Program-made: the position numbers and the translations under genes
Source of the DNA: Boswellia sacra
Lineage: Eukaryota; Streptophyta; Magnoliopsida; Sapindales; Burseraceae
Length of the DNA stretch: 64,000 bases
Reading direction: 5' to 3'
Assembly: GCA_013180625.2 (NCBI GenBank)
Contig: SNVD02005014.1
Span: 62,001-126,000 of the forward strand
Shown here: positions 34,074 through 45,600 of the stretch, piece by piece
Numbering within the stretch: position 1 is the first letter of the stretch
How the letters are laid out: the number at the start of each line of letters is the position of its first letter
Notes under the pieces: generated by a model
Seen by the model: the letters and a program-made list of their open reading frames with translations, nothing else
The model's database searches: none
What the model was told of the DNA's origin: nothing

Positions 34074-36295
34074 CTAATCATCTCCTTCTTCATCTGAAGA
34101 CGATGAGGTAGAGTCGCCTTGCTTGGCTTCCCAGGCTGCTGTGTGCAATGTCGACTCATAATCCTCATCTTTAAGGATGAGGTGGTGGAATTGCTCAGGA
34201 TCAGAGTTCGCTGTCGGGATAGACTCTGCCACTAAATTTAACTCTTCAGCTATGGGTGACTGATCAATCTCTGGGTAACGGTCATGGAACCATCTACGCA
34301 CCCCATTGACTCCATCAATAGAGTAGCGTTCCATAGCTTGCTGGTAGACACGACCCCTACGGAAGCGAGTAACTGCTTTGTCAATCCTACTCTGCTCAGT
34401 AACAGCCCTCTCTCGAAGCTCTTGGCCAAAATCATTGGCCCTCTTATGTTGTATAGCTGCCTCCTTCTTGGCTTCGAACAAGTCTGCTTTCATTCTGCCT
34501 ATCTGTTCCTTCATCTCTGCCATCTTTCTTTTCGTTTTGGTTAAGTTGTCGAGGCAGATTAGATGTTTCGCCTTGCAGTCATCAACCTCAGAAGTGAGAT
34601 GGTTAACTTCCTTGAGGAGGTTGGTGTTGGTAGACTCTCCTTGAGCCAAGGGTCCTGTCGCCTGCAGAAAGAAAGGCAAAGAAAGGAAAAGAAATAAGGC
34701 ATGACTTTCAAAAGTATAAAAAAAGAGGGGTCTCAGTAAAACCGAACCTGAAGTATGATGCCCATCCCGACAGCGATCGCATCAAAGTATGTGAGTTTTA
34801 CATTCTCTGGAAAGACATTGGTAGGCATGAGACGTGCAGTACTTTGAAATAATTTTCGAAGGTAGTCTCCACATGTTGAGCCACTCTGAAAGCCCGTACT
34901 GTCAAAAGTAAAACGCTTGGGTAGTTGAGAGGCTGAGGGTAACTTGCTCCCAGTAGGCTTCGAGGCTACCACTTCATCCGCAGGCTGAACGGAGGTTGAC
35001 CTATCAGGAACTGACTTCCGTATGGGAATCTCCTTGTGACCACTGGCTCTCCTCTTCGAAGGTCCAAGAGTTGGAGGACTTTTGCTCTGTTTCTTTTGGG
35101 AAGAACCAGGCCTGTCATGAGTGAAAGGCTTAAGCGGCATCTTGGCTACAAGTTGAGCAAATTGCTTCTTGGTAGGATGTAAAGGAAATAGTCCTGCGCG
35201 AAAATAAAACTGGTAAGATAACAAGCACATGCTTGATGAAGTAAGATTGGAAAGTAATGATCAAGCTGACCTTCCGGAGGAATTGGAGGTGATAAGCCAA
35301 GACGGACCAATTGCTCCCGATTAGTGAGGCTATGCACGTTCTTCGAGTCCACAGGTAGCTTGAGTATCACTTGCAAGTCGTCTGTCTCTTTCTGAGATAA
35401 CAGCGGACGTTTGGTCCAAGGAGCTGCAATAAAAAGAGAAAAGGATGTCAGTTGATCAAGAGTTTTCATAACAAAGACGGATATGGAGTCATTATAATAT
35501 GGTACCACAAAAACCCAAACGCCTCCTGATCCTTAACTTCTCCCCCTTTGGACGAGCACCTTCTTGATACTTCCAATCGCTACCACACCAGAATTGTTTA
35601 TACTTCCATTCTTTCGCATGGGAGGGGATGCCAAAAAGGCGGTTGGGGTCATCCGTCTTCCCTCGCTGGGATATATAATAGTAATCCATTTTCTCTCCAT
35701 TCGGTGGATGAATGACAAAAATATGCTTAACATGGTTGGTGGTAGGATCACCAAGGCCTGCGTTTCTGAACAAACTTTGGAAAGCTATCAGAAGTCCCCA
35801 TCCATTGGCCGACAGTTGGGTAGGGACAATGCCCATAGCGTCGAGCATACGACGAACATAGTTATCAAAAGGCACCTAGAGACCAGCTCTCAATAACTCT
35901 AAGCTTAAACCAATAACACCTCGTGGTGGCCTACTCCACCGATCATCTTTCCTTGGAAGAAATAGGATGACTGAAGCCGGGATAAGGAAATGGGCTCTAT
36001 ATATTTTTAATCGATCGCTCGGTAGTTGATTATCAATATGGTCGGCCTCCCACCACTTTTCAACCTCCGGTTCACTATCTGAGGTAGCAGAAGACGACCA
36101 GTCGCTATCCCCCTCAGTATCTACCACCTTGTGGTTAACAGAATTCTGTCCTAGCTCACGATCCTGACCGAAGAAGTTTTGGTAAAACTCATTAACTTCT
36201 TTACGGTTGGTCACAGGATCCTTATCCCCGGAAGACTGGGTTTGATGACTCGATTCCCCCCGTAGCACTTTCACAGTGGTTTTCACTCTACCCAT
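34074..36295 (-). CDS. Antisense four-exon gene of the retrotransposon (aORF), one premature stop
   Basis: On the minus strand between pol and the 3' LTR, four exons fit together: 36295-35506, 35423-35271, 35193-34748 and 34661-34074. Donors are GTACCA, GTCAGC and GTTCGG, and acceptors are TTGCAG, CGCGCAG and TCTGCAG. The phases (1, 1, 0) agree at every junction, giving 659 codons including the stop. A single in-frame TAG at 35878-35876 breaks exon 1. The protein starts MGRVKTTVKV, has an acidic stretch, a middle part with KQFWCGSDWKY, a basic linker with SQKKQSKSPPTLGPSKRR, a coiled coil (KMAEMKEQIGRMKADLFEAK) and an acidic tail SSSSDEEGDD. Antisense ORFs at this place are known for Tat-lineage elements; their function is not established. 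The first donor could alternatively be three bases upstream. Confidence 0.8.
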
Positions 36296-36408
36296 CTACA
36301 CAATCAAAGAGGGGTCGTTAGTCATCAAACCAAGTCTACTAAGGGAGGGAAGAGCTAAAAAAAAAATGCTGGGGGACTGTATTGAAAGTTTTCCAAAATA
36401 GCTCTCGA

Positions 36409-36880
36409 AAAATACTTTGAAAAATTCGCGGAAACACCCCCACGAATAAAAATTAAAGTTTGAAAATTCGCGGAAACACTTCCTCGAATAAAAATTGAAA
36501 GTTTAAAAATTCGCGGAAACACCCCCACGAATAAAAATTAAAGTTTGAAAATTCGTGGAAACACCCCCGCGAATAAAAAATGAAAGTTTGAAAATTCGCG
36601 GAAACACTCCCGCGAATAAATAATCAAGTATTGAAATTTCGCAGAAACACCCCCGCAAATAAAAATTAAAGTTTAAAAATTCGTGAAAACACCCCCGCGA
36701 ATAAAAAATCAAAGTTTGAAATTTCGCGGAAACACCTCTGCTAATTTAAAATCAAGGTTTAAAAATTCGCAGAAACACCCCCGTGATTTTAAATAAAAGT
36801 TTCAAAAAATTATGGAAACACCCCTGCAACTAATATATATGAAGTTTTAAAAATTTACGGAGAGACCCCTACAGATTAAT
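36409..36880. repeat. Minisatellite, about 11 units of 42-44 bp
   Basis: The unit has the form AAAATTCGCGGAAACACCCC followed by C-rich, GCGAATAAAAATTAAAGTTT-like sequence. Units are best conserved in the middle and decay towards 36880. The array lies between the start of the antisense gene (36295) and the GC-rich tract, within the 3' untranslated part of the retrotransposon. Confidence 0.92.
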
Positions 36881-36929
36881 AATGCCTCACGTAGCCTGCA
36901 TGCAAGGGCTACGTGAGTTTTTTGGCCTT

Positions 36930-37335
36930 CGGCCACATCGCCGCCCGCCTTGCGCCTCTCCCTGCTCGCCCAGCACGCAGCTCGCCTCCCGCCTTGCGCC
37001 TCTCCCTGCTCGCCCAGCACGCAGCTCGTCGCCCGCCTTGCGCCTTCGCCTGCACGCCCAGGCGCACGCAAGGGCGAGCTGCACTCGCAGCGCGCCCAGG
37101 CACACGCAAGGACGAGCTACCCTTGCAGCACGCCCAGGCACACGCAAGGACGAGCTGCCCTTGCAGCGCGCCCAGGCACACGCAAAGGCGAGCTGCCCTC
37201 GCAGCACGCCCAGGCACACGCAAGCCTGCTCGCCCTCGCGAGCTTGCTGCGCGTCCAGTGCAGCCCCTGCGTGCGTAGCAGCTCGCCCACGCATGCTTGC
37301 TGTGCACGCCACTCGCCCATGCGAGCTGGCCCTCC
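36930..37335. repeat. GC-rich tandem repeats in retrotransposon 3' region
   Basis: Three units of about 42 bases with GCCTCTCCCTGCTCGCCCAG and GCACGCAGCTCGCC (36943-37065) are followed by four to five units of about 38 bases with CGCCCAGGCACACGCAAG and GACGAGCTGCCCTTGCAG (37085-37225). The tract stands out from the AT-rich surroundings. Long ORFs are open on both strands here only because of the composition, and I do not treat them as genes. Confidence 0.88.
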
Positions 37336-37490
37336 TTCACACCCGAACACTCCCATTATTTCTCCCTCCTTCACACCCGAACACACCCATTATTTCTTCT
37401 TCCTTCACACCCGAACACACCCATGTATTTCTACTTCCATCACGCCCGAACACACATTCATGTTTCTTCTTCTTTCACACACGAATCCGC
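37334..37490. repeat. Short direct repeats of about 34 bp
   Basis: Four to five units built on CTTCACACCCGAACACACCC followed by ATTATTTCTTC-like sequence, directly after the GC-rich tract. Confidence 0.8.
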
Positions 37491-37930
37491 AAGGGAAAAC
37501 ACATGCAAGCGTTGGCATATTCTCACACAATCACATACACACACATAGGGCATAATCTGCACAAGAATTTTTGCATTGAAAAAAAAATAGACAAGACAAC
37601 AATAAGCACAAAAATTAAACCTAATCCATGCATTCTAAAGTATATACGCAAGGAAAAAGTACTCACTTGTGGCGGCTGGAAAATTCTGGCTCAGATTGAA
37701 AAGTCTTGTTTGCTAGGATCACTTGCACTGCTTGCCTCCAGGGTGCTCTCTCCTATCTTTGAGTAAACCCTGCTCCCCAGCACTTGTATCTTATATAGGG
37801 CACCAATTTAGGGTTTAAACCACACTAAGCATGCATGTGTAACAAATTGCATCTTTGGGTCGGCCTCCTAGTACGTTTGATTTACAGCCCAGAATAGTTA
37901 AATAGTCCCTACGCTGACCCATTGATCGAC

Positions 37931-37949
37931 TTGGGCCTGGGGGGACTAC
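37931..37949 (+). other. Polypurine tract region before 3' LTR
   Basis: TTGGGCCTGGGGGGACTAC ends directly at the TG of the 3' LTR. The GGGGGGAC core is the expected plus-strand primer site. Confidence 0.75.
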
Positions 37950-38402
37950 TGTTATGGCCATAATAATATTGAGCCTCAATTATTTCTAATACAGTAAGCC
38001 CATTACTGAAGCTCATTATCTGGGCCCATTGTCTGGGTTCCACAATGACCCATCCTGACTCAATTATTTCTAATACAGTAAGCTCATTACTGAAGCCCAT
38101 TATCTGGGTTCCACAATAACCCATCTTGACTCCTATAAAAATCCTCCAAATTATTGCTCAAGGTATGCACACTTTTCTGAACTTATTCTCTCTCTAAATT
38201 TCCTTCACTTTTGAGAGCTTCTCTCTCTAGGAAATTCTCCCAGAAAATTCTGGAGTGCTGGAAACTGATTTGAGCGTCGGAGGGTCTTCACCAGCACCAC
38301 CGCAAGCACCCCTGACTATTTTTCTTTGCTCGCAGGATTGGACCCGACGTACAACCCGAGCTCCGACCCGCTTCCTGACCGTCCGGAAATCGTGCATCAA
38401 CA
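37950..38402 (+). repeat. 3' LTR (453 bp)
   Basis: Starts TGTTATGGCCAT and ends CGTGCATCAACA, collinear with the 5' LTR. It has the same 84-base internal duplication (from 37976 and 38060) but lacks 13 bases in the second unit. Confidence 0.93.
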
Positions 38403-38407
38403 TGGTG

Positions 38408-39674
38408 AATTTATATCATGGACACCGTAATCTCAGCCTTCTAATAATTTTTTTGAGTAACTACAAGATTTCTATTGTAAATTCTTATTTATTACATAAT
38501 ATACTTTACGATAAATTATGTTATCTTCTTAAGGTTTCATAAACAGACAAATATCCCAATTTTTCAATGTCACCTAATAGAAAAATTCTTATTTTAACCT
38601 TGAATATGTAGTGCTAAGACCTAAAATCAACCCATAAAAGAATGATAATAGCTTTTGCTATTCATTTCTTAGATCTCATGAGGGAAATTTAATTATCTAA
38701 TGAAACTTCATGAAGTACGTTGTGATTCACCCTATTCTTTCCTTAAAATAAGCAGTACTAAATCTGAAATAAGACAATAAGATAAAAGAGAAAATCATAC
38801 GACATCATTGTATATTTCTTAAACATTGGGACAAGAAATAATTTAATAAAATTTAAAGTTAAGGGGATACTTTAATTATTATAAATTCTTCTTAAAATTA
38901 CATAAGTATAAAACTTGAAATCCAAGGGTAAAAATAGAAAACGTAGGATATATTTGTATAATTTTATACCTGAAGGGGGTAAAAGAATCAGAAAATAAAA
39001 GGATGTATTTGTCAAGTTTTAAAGTTTAAGGGGTGTAAAAGTATTATTATTAAACCCGAAGTAAGACGATAAAATAGAGGAGAAAATCATATGAACTCTT
39101 TGTATATTTCTTGAAAATTGGGACAGGAAATAATTTAATAAAATTTAAAGTAACGGGGATATATTCTTCTTAAAATACATAAGTGTAAAAATTGAAATCA
39201 GAAGGTCAAGAGAGAAAATATAGGATGTGTTTGTATAATTTTACACCTTAGGGGGCCAAAAGAGACATAAAAGGATGTGTTGATAACTTTTAAAGTTTAA
39301 AAGAGGAAAAGGTTCTTTACCAGAGTGCGTCGCAGGAACATAACATGGTGGTTGACCGAGTTGTTAAAACCCGAAGCCACCATCTGCCTCGCTTTATTTT
39401 AATATTAATATTAATTATTAATATAATTTAATATTTAGAGCAGGAGTCACCATTTTTCTGAGTCATTCGCGCAAAAACTGCAAGGAAGCTCGGGGAATGC
39501 GAAGAACAACCACCCCTTCCTTCGCTCACGAGATCCATCATCTGCCTTGCTTTTGTCTTTAATTCTCCAAATCATTTCAATTAAATTTTTTTTCCAATGA
39601 AATTATTATAATTCCATAAAAACAAAAAACAATAATAAAATTCTCTTGCTTGCTCGGAGGTTTCATTTCATTGG
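38408..39674. promoter_or_regulatory. Upstream region of the complete LysM gene
   Basis: 38583-39674 matches copy A 6536-7641 and holds the promoter and 5' UTR. A TAATAT-type repeat lies at about 39396-39435, followed by GGGAATGCGAAGAACAACC and, near the start codon, GCTTGCTCGGAGGTTTC. No clear TATA box can be singled out. The Tat-type retrotransposon ends about 1.27 kb upstream of the start codon. Confidence 0.6.
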
Positions 39675-42639
39675 ATGGAGAGGAGGGCCAGGAATTCCAA
39701 TGGCTATTGCTATGATTCAGATTATCAGGAGAAGACTTACATTCAGCATCCCGTTTCCCGCTTCGATACTCTGGCTGGTATTGCCATCAAGTATGGAGTA
39801 GAGGTCAATTTTTTCTCCCTTTTTTCTCTTTCTTTCCTTTTTTTTGTGTTATGTTAAAAGAATCAATTTTGACAATTGTTATGGGAATCTGATCGGTTTC
39901 TCTGAGTAGAATTTTGGGTGCACTGAGAGTTTGTGAGGGAAAGAAATAAAATTGATCAAATTTGTGTGCAAAAGGATTGGCATGCGTTTTCAGATGATGG
40001 GAGATTATTTATATTCACGTTTTTGCAAGAACTGGAAATCCTTGAGAATAATCGTTGGATTGGATTGAACCTTACAATTTTTTTTTTTTAATTATACCCA
40101 TTTGGTTGGTGGCTTTGTTATGCATCGGGTCAAGAGTCAAAGTCTCATTGGGCATTGTTAATCATTATACTGTATGTTTTTCTTCCTCTTTTTTTAGTCT
40201 GATACATTTAGAGAGACTTTTTGTTGACATTCGTTTTTATTTCTTGTCGGGTTGTTGTATTCTTTGGTGATTCTTTTTAGGTGACCGATATAAAGAAGAT
40301 GAATGGCTTGTCTACAGATCTTCAAATGTTTGCGCTCAAGACACTCCGGATTCCGCTACCTGGGAAGCATCCTCCTTCAACCATCTTATCTAATGGCACT
40401 CAGAATCCTGGGTATTTACATGTTCTTTTCAGTGTTTATGATACAATTATTCATGTGGCTGCCAATGCGTTGGATTTGTTTGTTTTATTTTAAGAAAAAC
40501 CTCATGATCTCAATAGTTTCTCATTGTTTTATTTGTGTTTTCTTAGCCGGTGTCTACAGAACTTTGGATTTTAGTGGTTGTATAAATTTGGTCCTTCCCA
40601 CCTCTGCTTTCTCGTTTTCCTTTCGCTTTCTTTTCCCTTGTAGGCTTTAAAATCCTAGGAATTGAATTGATTATAGTATGAAGGTTCTGAAAAAGTGATA
40701 ATCATGATACCCTCATCTTACTTCTCTTTCAGCATAATTTGCTTGAAGAGTGAGACTCTTTTCTTCCAGGGCTGCCTCTATATTTATCTTCCCCAACATA
40801 ATTTTGCTCAAGTTAGTACCCTTCTGAGTGAAGATGTTACATACTTGGGCAATCATATGAATATCCCCATGTCACTTTTTTTTTTCCTTTTTCTTTTTGG
40901 CAAATACATAATTTTTTGGTGCAACTATTCCATTTTCCATTATATATTCGGAGTAGGTACATCTTATTACCTCACAAATATTATGAATTTAACAAAGTTA
41001 ATGCATTTTGAAAGTTTCAGAGTTGAACTAGAACCAAGTCAAGTGGTGAATGTGAGTCTGGTGTTGGGCTGGCAGTACAGCTGTTTGAAGGGTGGGAGAG
41101 GTTGCAGAGAGCTAAAGTGCTGGCAGTGCTGCGGCTCCTGTAAGGTTGTAAAAGCAGAGGTGATAGTAGTAGAAGATATAGTAATTCTGTATTGGAGTAA
41201 TATGTTTGATCCTGGGGAGTGGGAATGACTGATCCATGTCGCGAAGGAGGTTTGATATTGGCAACATGGTGGGTGATGGTCAAGTAAAGGCATAGGCGTC
41301 ACAGTGAGGTTATAGGAGCAGCAATTATCGTTGGTAATGACGTTGAGCAATTGGCTCTAGTGTGACAACATGGGTTATGACGTATGTTATGATCTGGCCG
41401 CATTGTGTGGGGATATGAATGGCTTAATTAGGAAATGTACTTCCTGGGCATTTTCCCACGTTGTTTTGTGTGTTTTTTTCTTTTCCTAATATTTCTTTAT
41501 ATTTGCCCATCCAAAGGAAGACCACAAATAGCTTTTAAGTTCTTATAAGAAAGTGCATGTCTATTCGATATCTGTGCTTCAAATAGTTTCCTTAAAGATA
41601 TAACCCCATGAACTTTTTAGTACTTTGTAGAATAGGTTGACAATGTGTCTAAAATCGATAGTGCGAATTCAAATTTTGCAAAATAGATAATAAACACTAA
41701 GTAGCCAGTTCTGTGTTGGCTTACTTTAACATTTGGGAATCAGTATCTTGTTTGCGTTTCCAATTATATCTCAATCCCTATTGTTTTCTGCCCTGGGACT
41801 CACGTTGAATTGCACCCAAAACTCATTGCAGGGTGACTAGTTATGATCAGACCCCAAACCGACATGAAGGACATGACCTGTTAGGTTCATTCCAGTCCCT
41901 GAGACTGAAGCCGACTCCTCAAAGGAAGGTCTCACCAGCCATGAGCTCTTTACAAGGTTACTATGGACTTAAACCAACAGATGAAAGACCCCCATCTGAA
42001 GGTTTTGAAATGATGGTCTATAGGAAAGGAGAAACACAATATTTAGAGGATGATCCAGCACTTAGGCCCTCCCCCTCTTATAACTTGCCGTTGGACATCG
42101 GTCGGAAATCCAGAAGCTTGGCTAATTTTATCATGGCTGAGAATGGTGAACTACTTGATAATATTAATTCTGTGAATTTTAAAGACAGTGAACTTGATAA
42201 ATTGAATGAGAAACTGGTCAGGAGGCGTCAAAAAGCTGAAGCCAATTTTTCTAATGGCACCCCAGAAATGCTGTTGAAGGAGGATAACAGTAGTGGGGTT
42301 GGATTCTCACCTACAAGAGGAAAGGGCTTAGCCCTGAGACCTAAGGCAGCCAGTCGAACGACAACAGTAGCAGATGCCAATGGAGGTGGGTTGAACCCCA
42401 TACCGTTAGTTCCGGGAGATTCCATTCCAGGTGACCGATGCTCTGTAGTAAGGAAGTCATCAAGTGCATCAAGTTTGCAGGATCAGGATGCTAGTAGCTC
42501 TTCATCCATTTGGCCGTCATCAACATGGTGTTTGAAGCCTGATTTACAGGCTCTCTCAAATGTGGCCATCGCAAAACCTATTTTTGATGGATTTTCAATG
42601 CCAATAAGTGGTCGAAGAAACAAAGCCGCACTTGATTAA
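39675..42639 (+). CDS. LysM-domain protein, complete three-exon gene
   Basis: Exons 39675-39803, 40281-40411 and 41832-42639 join in frame (GAG|GTCAAT donor, TTTTTAG acceptor, CCTGG|GTATTT donor, TTGCAG acceptor) to give 355 residues. A single LysM motif spans about residues 22-68 (YIQHPVSRFDTLAGIAIKYG and then VTDIKKMNGLSTDLQMFALK, LRIPLPG), split between exons 1 and 2. No signal peptide, membrane segment or kinase domain is seen, so it belongs to the plant intracellular LysM-only proteins and not to the chitin receptors. The rest is low-complexity and serine-rich, with conserved-looking blocks GYYGLKPTDERPPSEGFEMM and a C-terminal WCLKPDLQALSNVAIAKPIF. Cellular role is unknown. Exon 1 and the promoter are duplicated at 7642. 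Confidence 0.93.
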
Positions 42640-45600
42640 TTGGATTAGTGTCAAATTTTGCTGTTAATTTTGTTCACCATGTTCTCTGGCCTTAATTTGC
42701 TAGCTCGTAAGGGTAAATAGAAAAGGGTAGTAGACAGGAAAAGAGTAACGTAGATAGGTTATACATAAATTTTTTTTATACATGTATAATTTATAGTTTT
42801 GTTTCACATTATTAATTCTTTTAACAATAATAATAATATTCGGAATAGAAATTGGTGATGGATTCTTGAGTTTGTTTAAAAGTAATCGATGTATAAATAA
42901 AGAAATATATTATACTGAAATGGTTAACACCTCTCATGCGTCTTGTAACTCTTTACTAGCTGATCTCTAAAATTATTACATAGCGGAATTTTGTTATATT
43001 GCAGTTCAACAGGCTGGTGATGTTCGATCTCTGAGTTCTTACCTTTTGTATCCTTCAACACAATCATTTTTTACCGGTAGTAGCTGCCTGTTGCTTACTG
43101 AATTGAAATTTCGGTGCTTCTCAATATTAGCCAAAGCCTGATCAGGTAAATATCATGCTAATTAGGAAGCTACTTCATCCGGTAGTGCAAGTAGCAGATA
43201 TTGAGCTCACAAAGTTGCCAAATCTGAATCAAGCAGAACCTTTTCTAAGTTCTATATATTAAAACTTAGGTTTCAGAATACAGGCTGACTTTGCCTACTC
43301 ATCCTGAAGGCTACCACAAAGTGCTGGCTGCCAAGCTCCTAACCAATATCAATAATGTCATGCAGGGTACAATTTCCTCAAAATCATTTGACCATGTTTC
43401 TTCCATTTTGTCTTTTTTTTTTTTTTTTAACCACTCACATCCATTTGCTGACTAGTTACAATTAAAGACTAGTTTTTAAGTCAGGGTTCAAACAAAATTT
43501 GAGCAGAGAAATCCATTCACTTTTAACTTTGCTTCATTCACTCGGAGAAGAGTTATGAAATTGAATTTCAAGATGTCTTCTTATGTGAACGACCAACATA
43601 TAAGCCCTACCAGAACGGTGGGTAGAACCATTTGGGTGTTTACAGATTCACAAATGCACGCTTTTCCAGAGTAATAGAATTCTTCCACTTCCAATAATGC
43701 CTGAGTTCATCACAGCATCCAAAAGCAAGGAAATTGTAAAGAAAACCATCAATGACCCATATTCCATTTTGAAATAAATAGGAAGGATGAAGAATTCACA
43801 ATGTGTAGAGGATCAGAGTTGTACAAAAATATGAAAGCCCATAATCCCCATCAAGTCATTTGAAAAGAGTATTTTAAATATAACTTTCTCAATCAATTTT
43901 ATATAATCATGGATTCACTGAACACATAGCATTCATACATTTTGAGTTCCATTTAAAGAATTTAAATTAAAAAACTCGGATTCAAATCACGTATAACTCG
44001 AAATTGATTGACGATTCTAAGTTTAGAAAAAATATATATACACATCAGAATTAGCCAATCAATAAACATTATTGCAAAAAGATTATGAAAATGGTAATGC
44101 AACAATACATGGAGTAAGGACAGCTAATAAACTAGAAATCCAATTCCGAAGCAAGCATATACAATCATCTTATAAGAGTATTATATAAACCCCACCAACT
44201 GTATACAAGAATTTGTGAAATCAAAGATTTTTAGGCAAAAAAAGAAAGACAGAATTATGAATCTACCCAAGTGGCATAAAGTAATTCAATAAATAAATAA
44301 ATTACCAAAAAAAAATTATTCACAGCAATGAACAATATTGAACGTATTTGGGTTAAGTATTTTTAATCATTTACTCTTCATAAAACTATATCTATTTGAA
44401 AGTATATATGTAAGATATTTGCCTCACCACAATTCTTTGTTGAATATTTGCCTCTGCATCCAGTCTCAGTTTGTCTGCAGGAAATCAGACCTCACTTGTT
44501 GATTAGACAAAATGAATTAAGAAACATCAGCTTTTCTGATTTTCCCAAACCTGTAACAATGTCAGGTTCAGTACCTCTTCGTACAAAACTGAAAGTTCAC
44601 TTAAAAATTAGAATAGGTAAATCATTCAAAATGGTACTAGCCTCCAAATAATATTTCATATTTCAATGTCTCGTAATATCCTTAAAGATACTTGAAAAAA
44701 ACAAGTCCTTTTTGCAAAATTAATTTGACGAGAGAGAGATGGGCAAAACACAAAAAATTCCCTACCACTTCTTCAACCAAATTCATGAAAATTGGAGATT
44801 TTAGTTTCAAAAAGTGATGGGAGCTTTATAGCCCCGCACTCGATTTACTCATGTTTGCTCTGATGATTACAATGATCAGGATTTGAAAATACATAATTAT
44901 AATTAGAGATCTTACTCCATAAGATAAATGGAAACAACACATCAATTACGACCTAGAGTGTAGAATCCATGCATTCTAAACAAATGTTAGCAACAGGATT
45001 TGTACTGTATTATTATGCTATTCAGGATACTTCACTGACCACTATCTATGTGTATACACTCCCAAAAGAAACACACGGGTATGTCATACACAACTAAAAA
45101 TAAAAGAGGCAACATGGTAAATTTTCTTTTAGCTTCAAATACTAACATTTTGTCAATACTCGTCGAAATACTATACAAAATAAATCACAGGAGACACCAC
45201 TTAAGTGCCAAACTTCCAGGTATTCAATGCATGAGATAGAAAATAAAAAATAAAAAAACACATCAGCCTTCTTAAATAATAGCCACTTTATAAAAAATTT
45301 CAGACAGAAGATAAAAACAAAAAAAAATCTTATCTTTAGATGTGCTTTCTGGTAGTCAATGAAAAAACCGACTATTACTGAAATATAGAAGCGCATATCC
45401 CACTTTACTAGAACAAATCACAAGGGAATAAACATTGTTAAAAACGTATAATTAATAAGAAACACAATATTGGCATCTTAAACTCAGAGAGTACTTATTG
45501 ATTGACTAAGTACTCGCAATGAAATTCTATTGCAGCGAGTTCCCAGCTGCAAAAGCAAAATAAATGGGAAGGTTATATTTATTAAATAATTCTTCCCCTT

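Larger units (their letters stand above)
27360..38407 (+). mobile_element. Ty3/gypsy LTR retrotransposon, Tat-like lineage, 11,038 bp
   Basis: Both LTRs have TG...CA ends (27365-27830 and 37950-38402), and the element is flanked by the 5-base target duplication TGGTG (27360-27364 and 38403-38407). Order: 5' LTR, primer-binding site, gag-protease, reverse transcriptase, RNase H, integrase, antisense gene, minisatellite and GC-rich repeats, polypurine tract, 3' LTR. The integrase-last order and the DNGSSADI protease fit Ty3/gypsy, and the large region with an antisense gene between pol and the 3' LTR fits the Tat group. The two LTRs differ at about 30 of 450 positions by eye (roughly 93% identical, mostly transitions, plus one 13-base gap), so the insertion is not recent. 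Coding capacity is destroyed by stops. Confidence 0.93.
16709..39965. repeat. Segmental duplication copy B, expanded by insertions
   Basis: Corresponds to copy A from BAHD exon 2 to LysM intron 1. The extra length comes from the solo LTR (21679-25505, one target site copy included), and from 26467-38582, which holds the Tat-type retrotransposon plus about 1.07 kb that copy A lacks (including the MITE). Copy B contains the complete versions of both genes. Confidence 0.88.

Noticed and set aside
36409..36880. Regular 42-44 bp repeats that could suggest a CRISPR-like array
   Set aside because: The units are directly adjacent, with no unique spacers, and lie inside a plant retrotransposon. It is a minisatellite.
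36882..37766. Long plus-strand ORF of about 294 codons and overlapping ORFs on both strands
   Set aside because: They lie in GC-rich tandem repeats and are open in several frames on both strands at once. The translated products are repeat artefacts with no family resemblance.
40303..41228. ORFs within LysM gene introns
   Set aside because: They overlap intron 2 and exon 2 in the wrong frame. The three-exon model with matching phases explains the locus.
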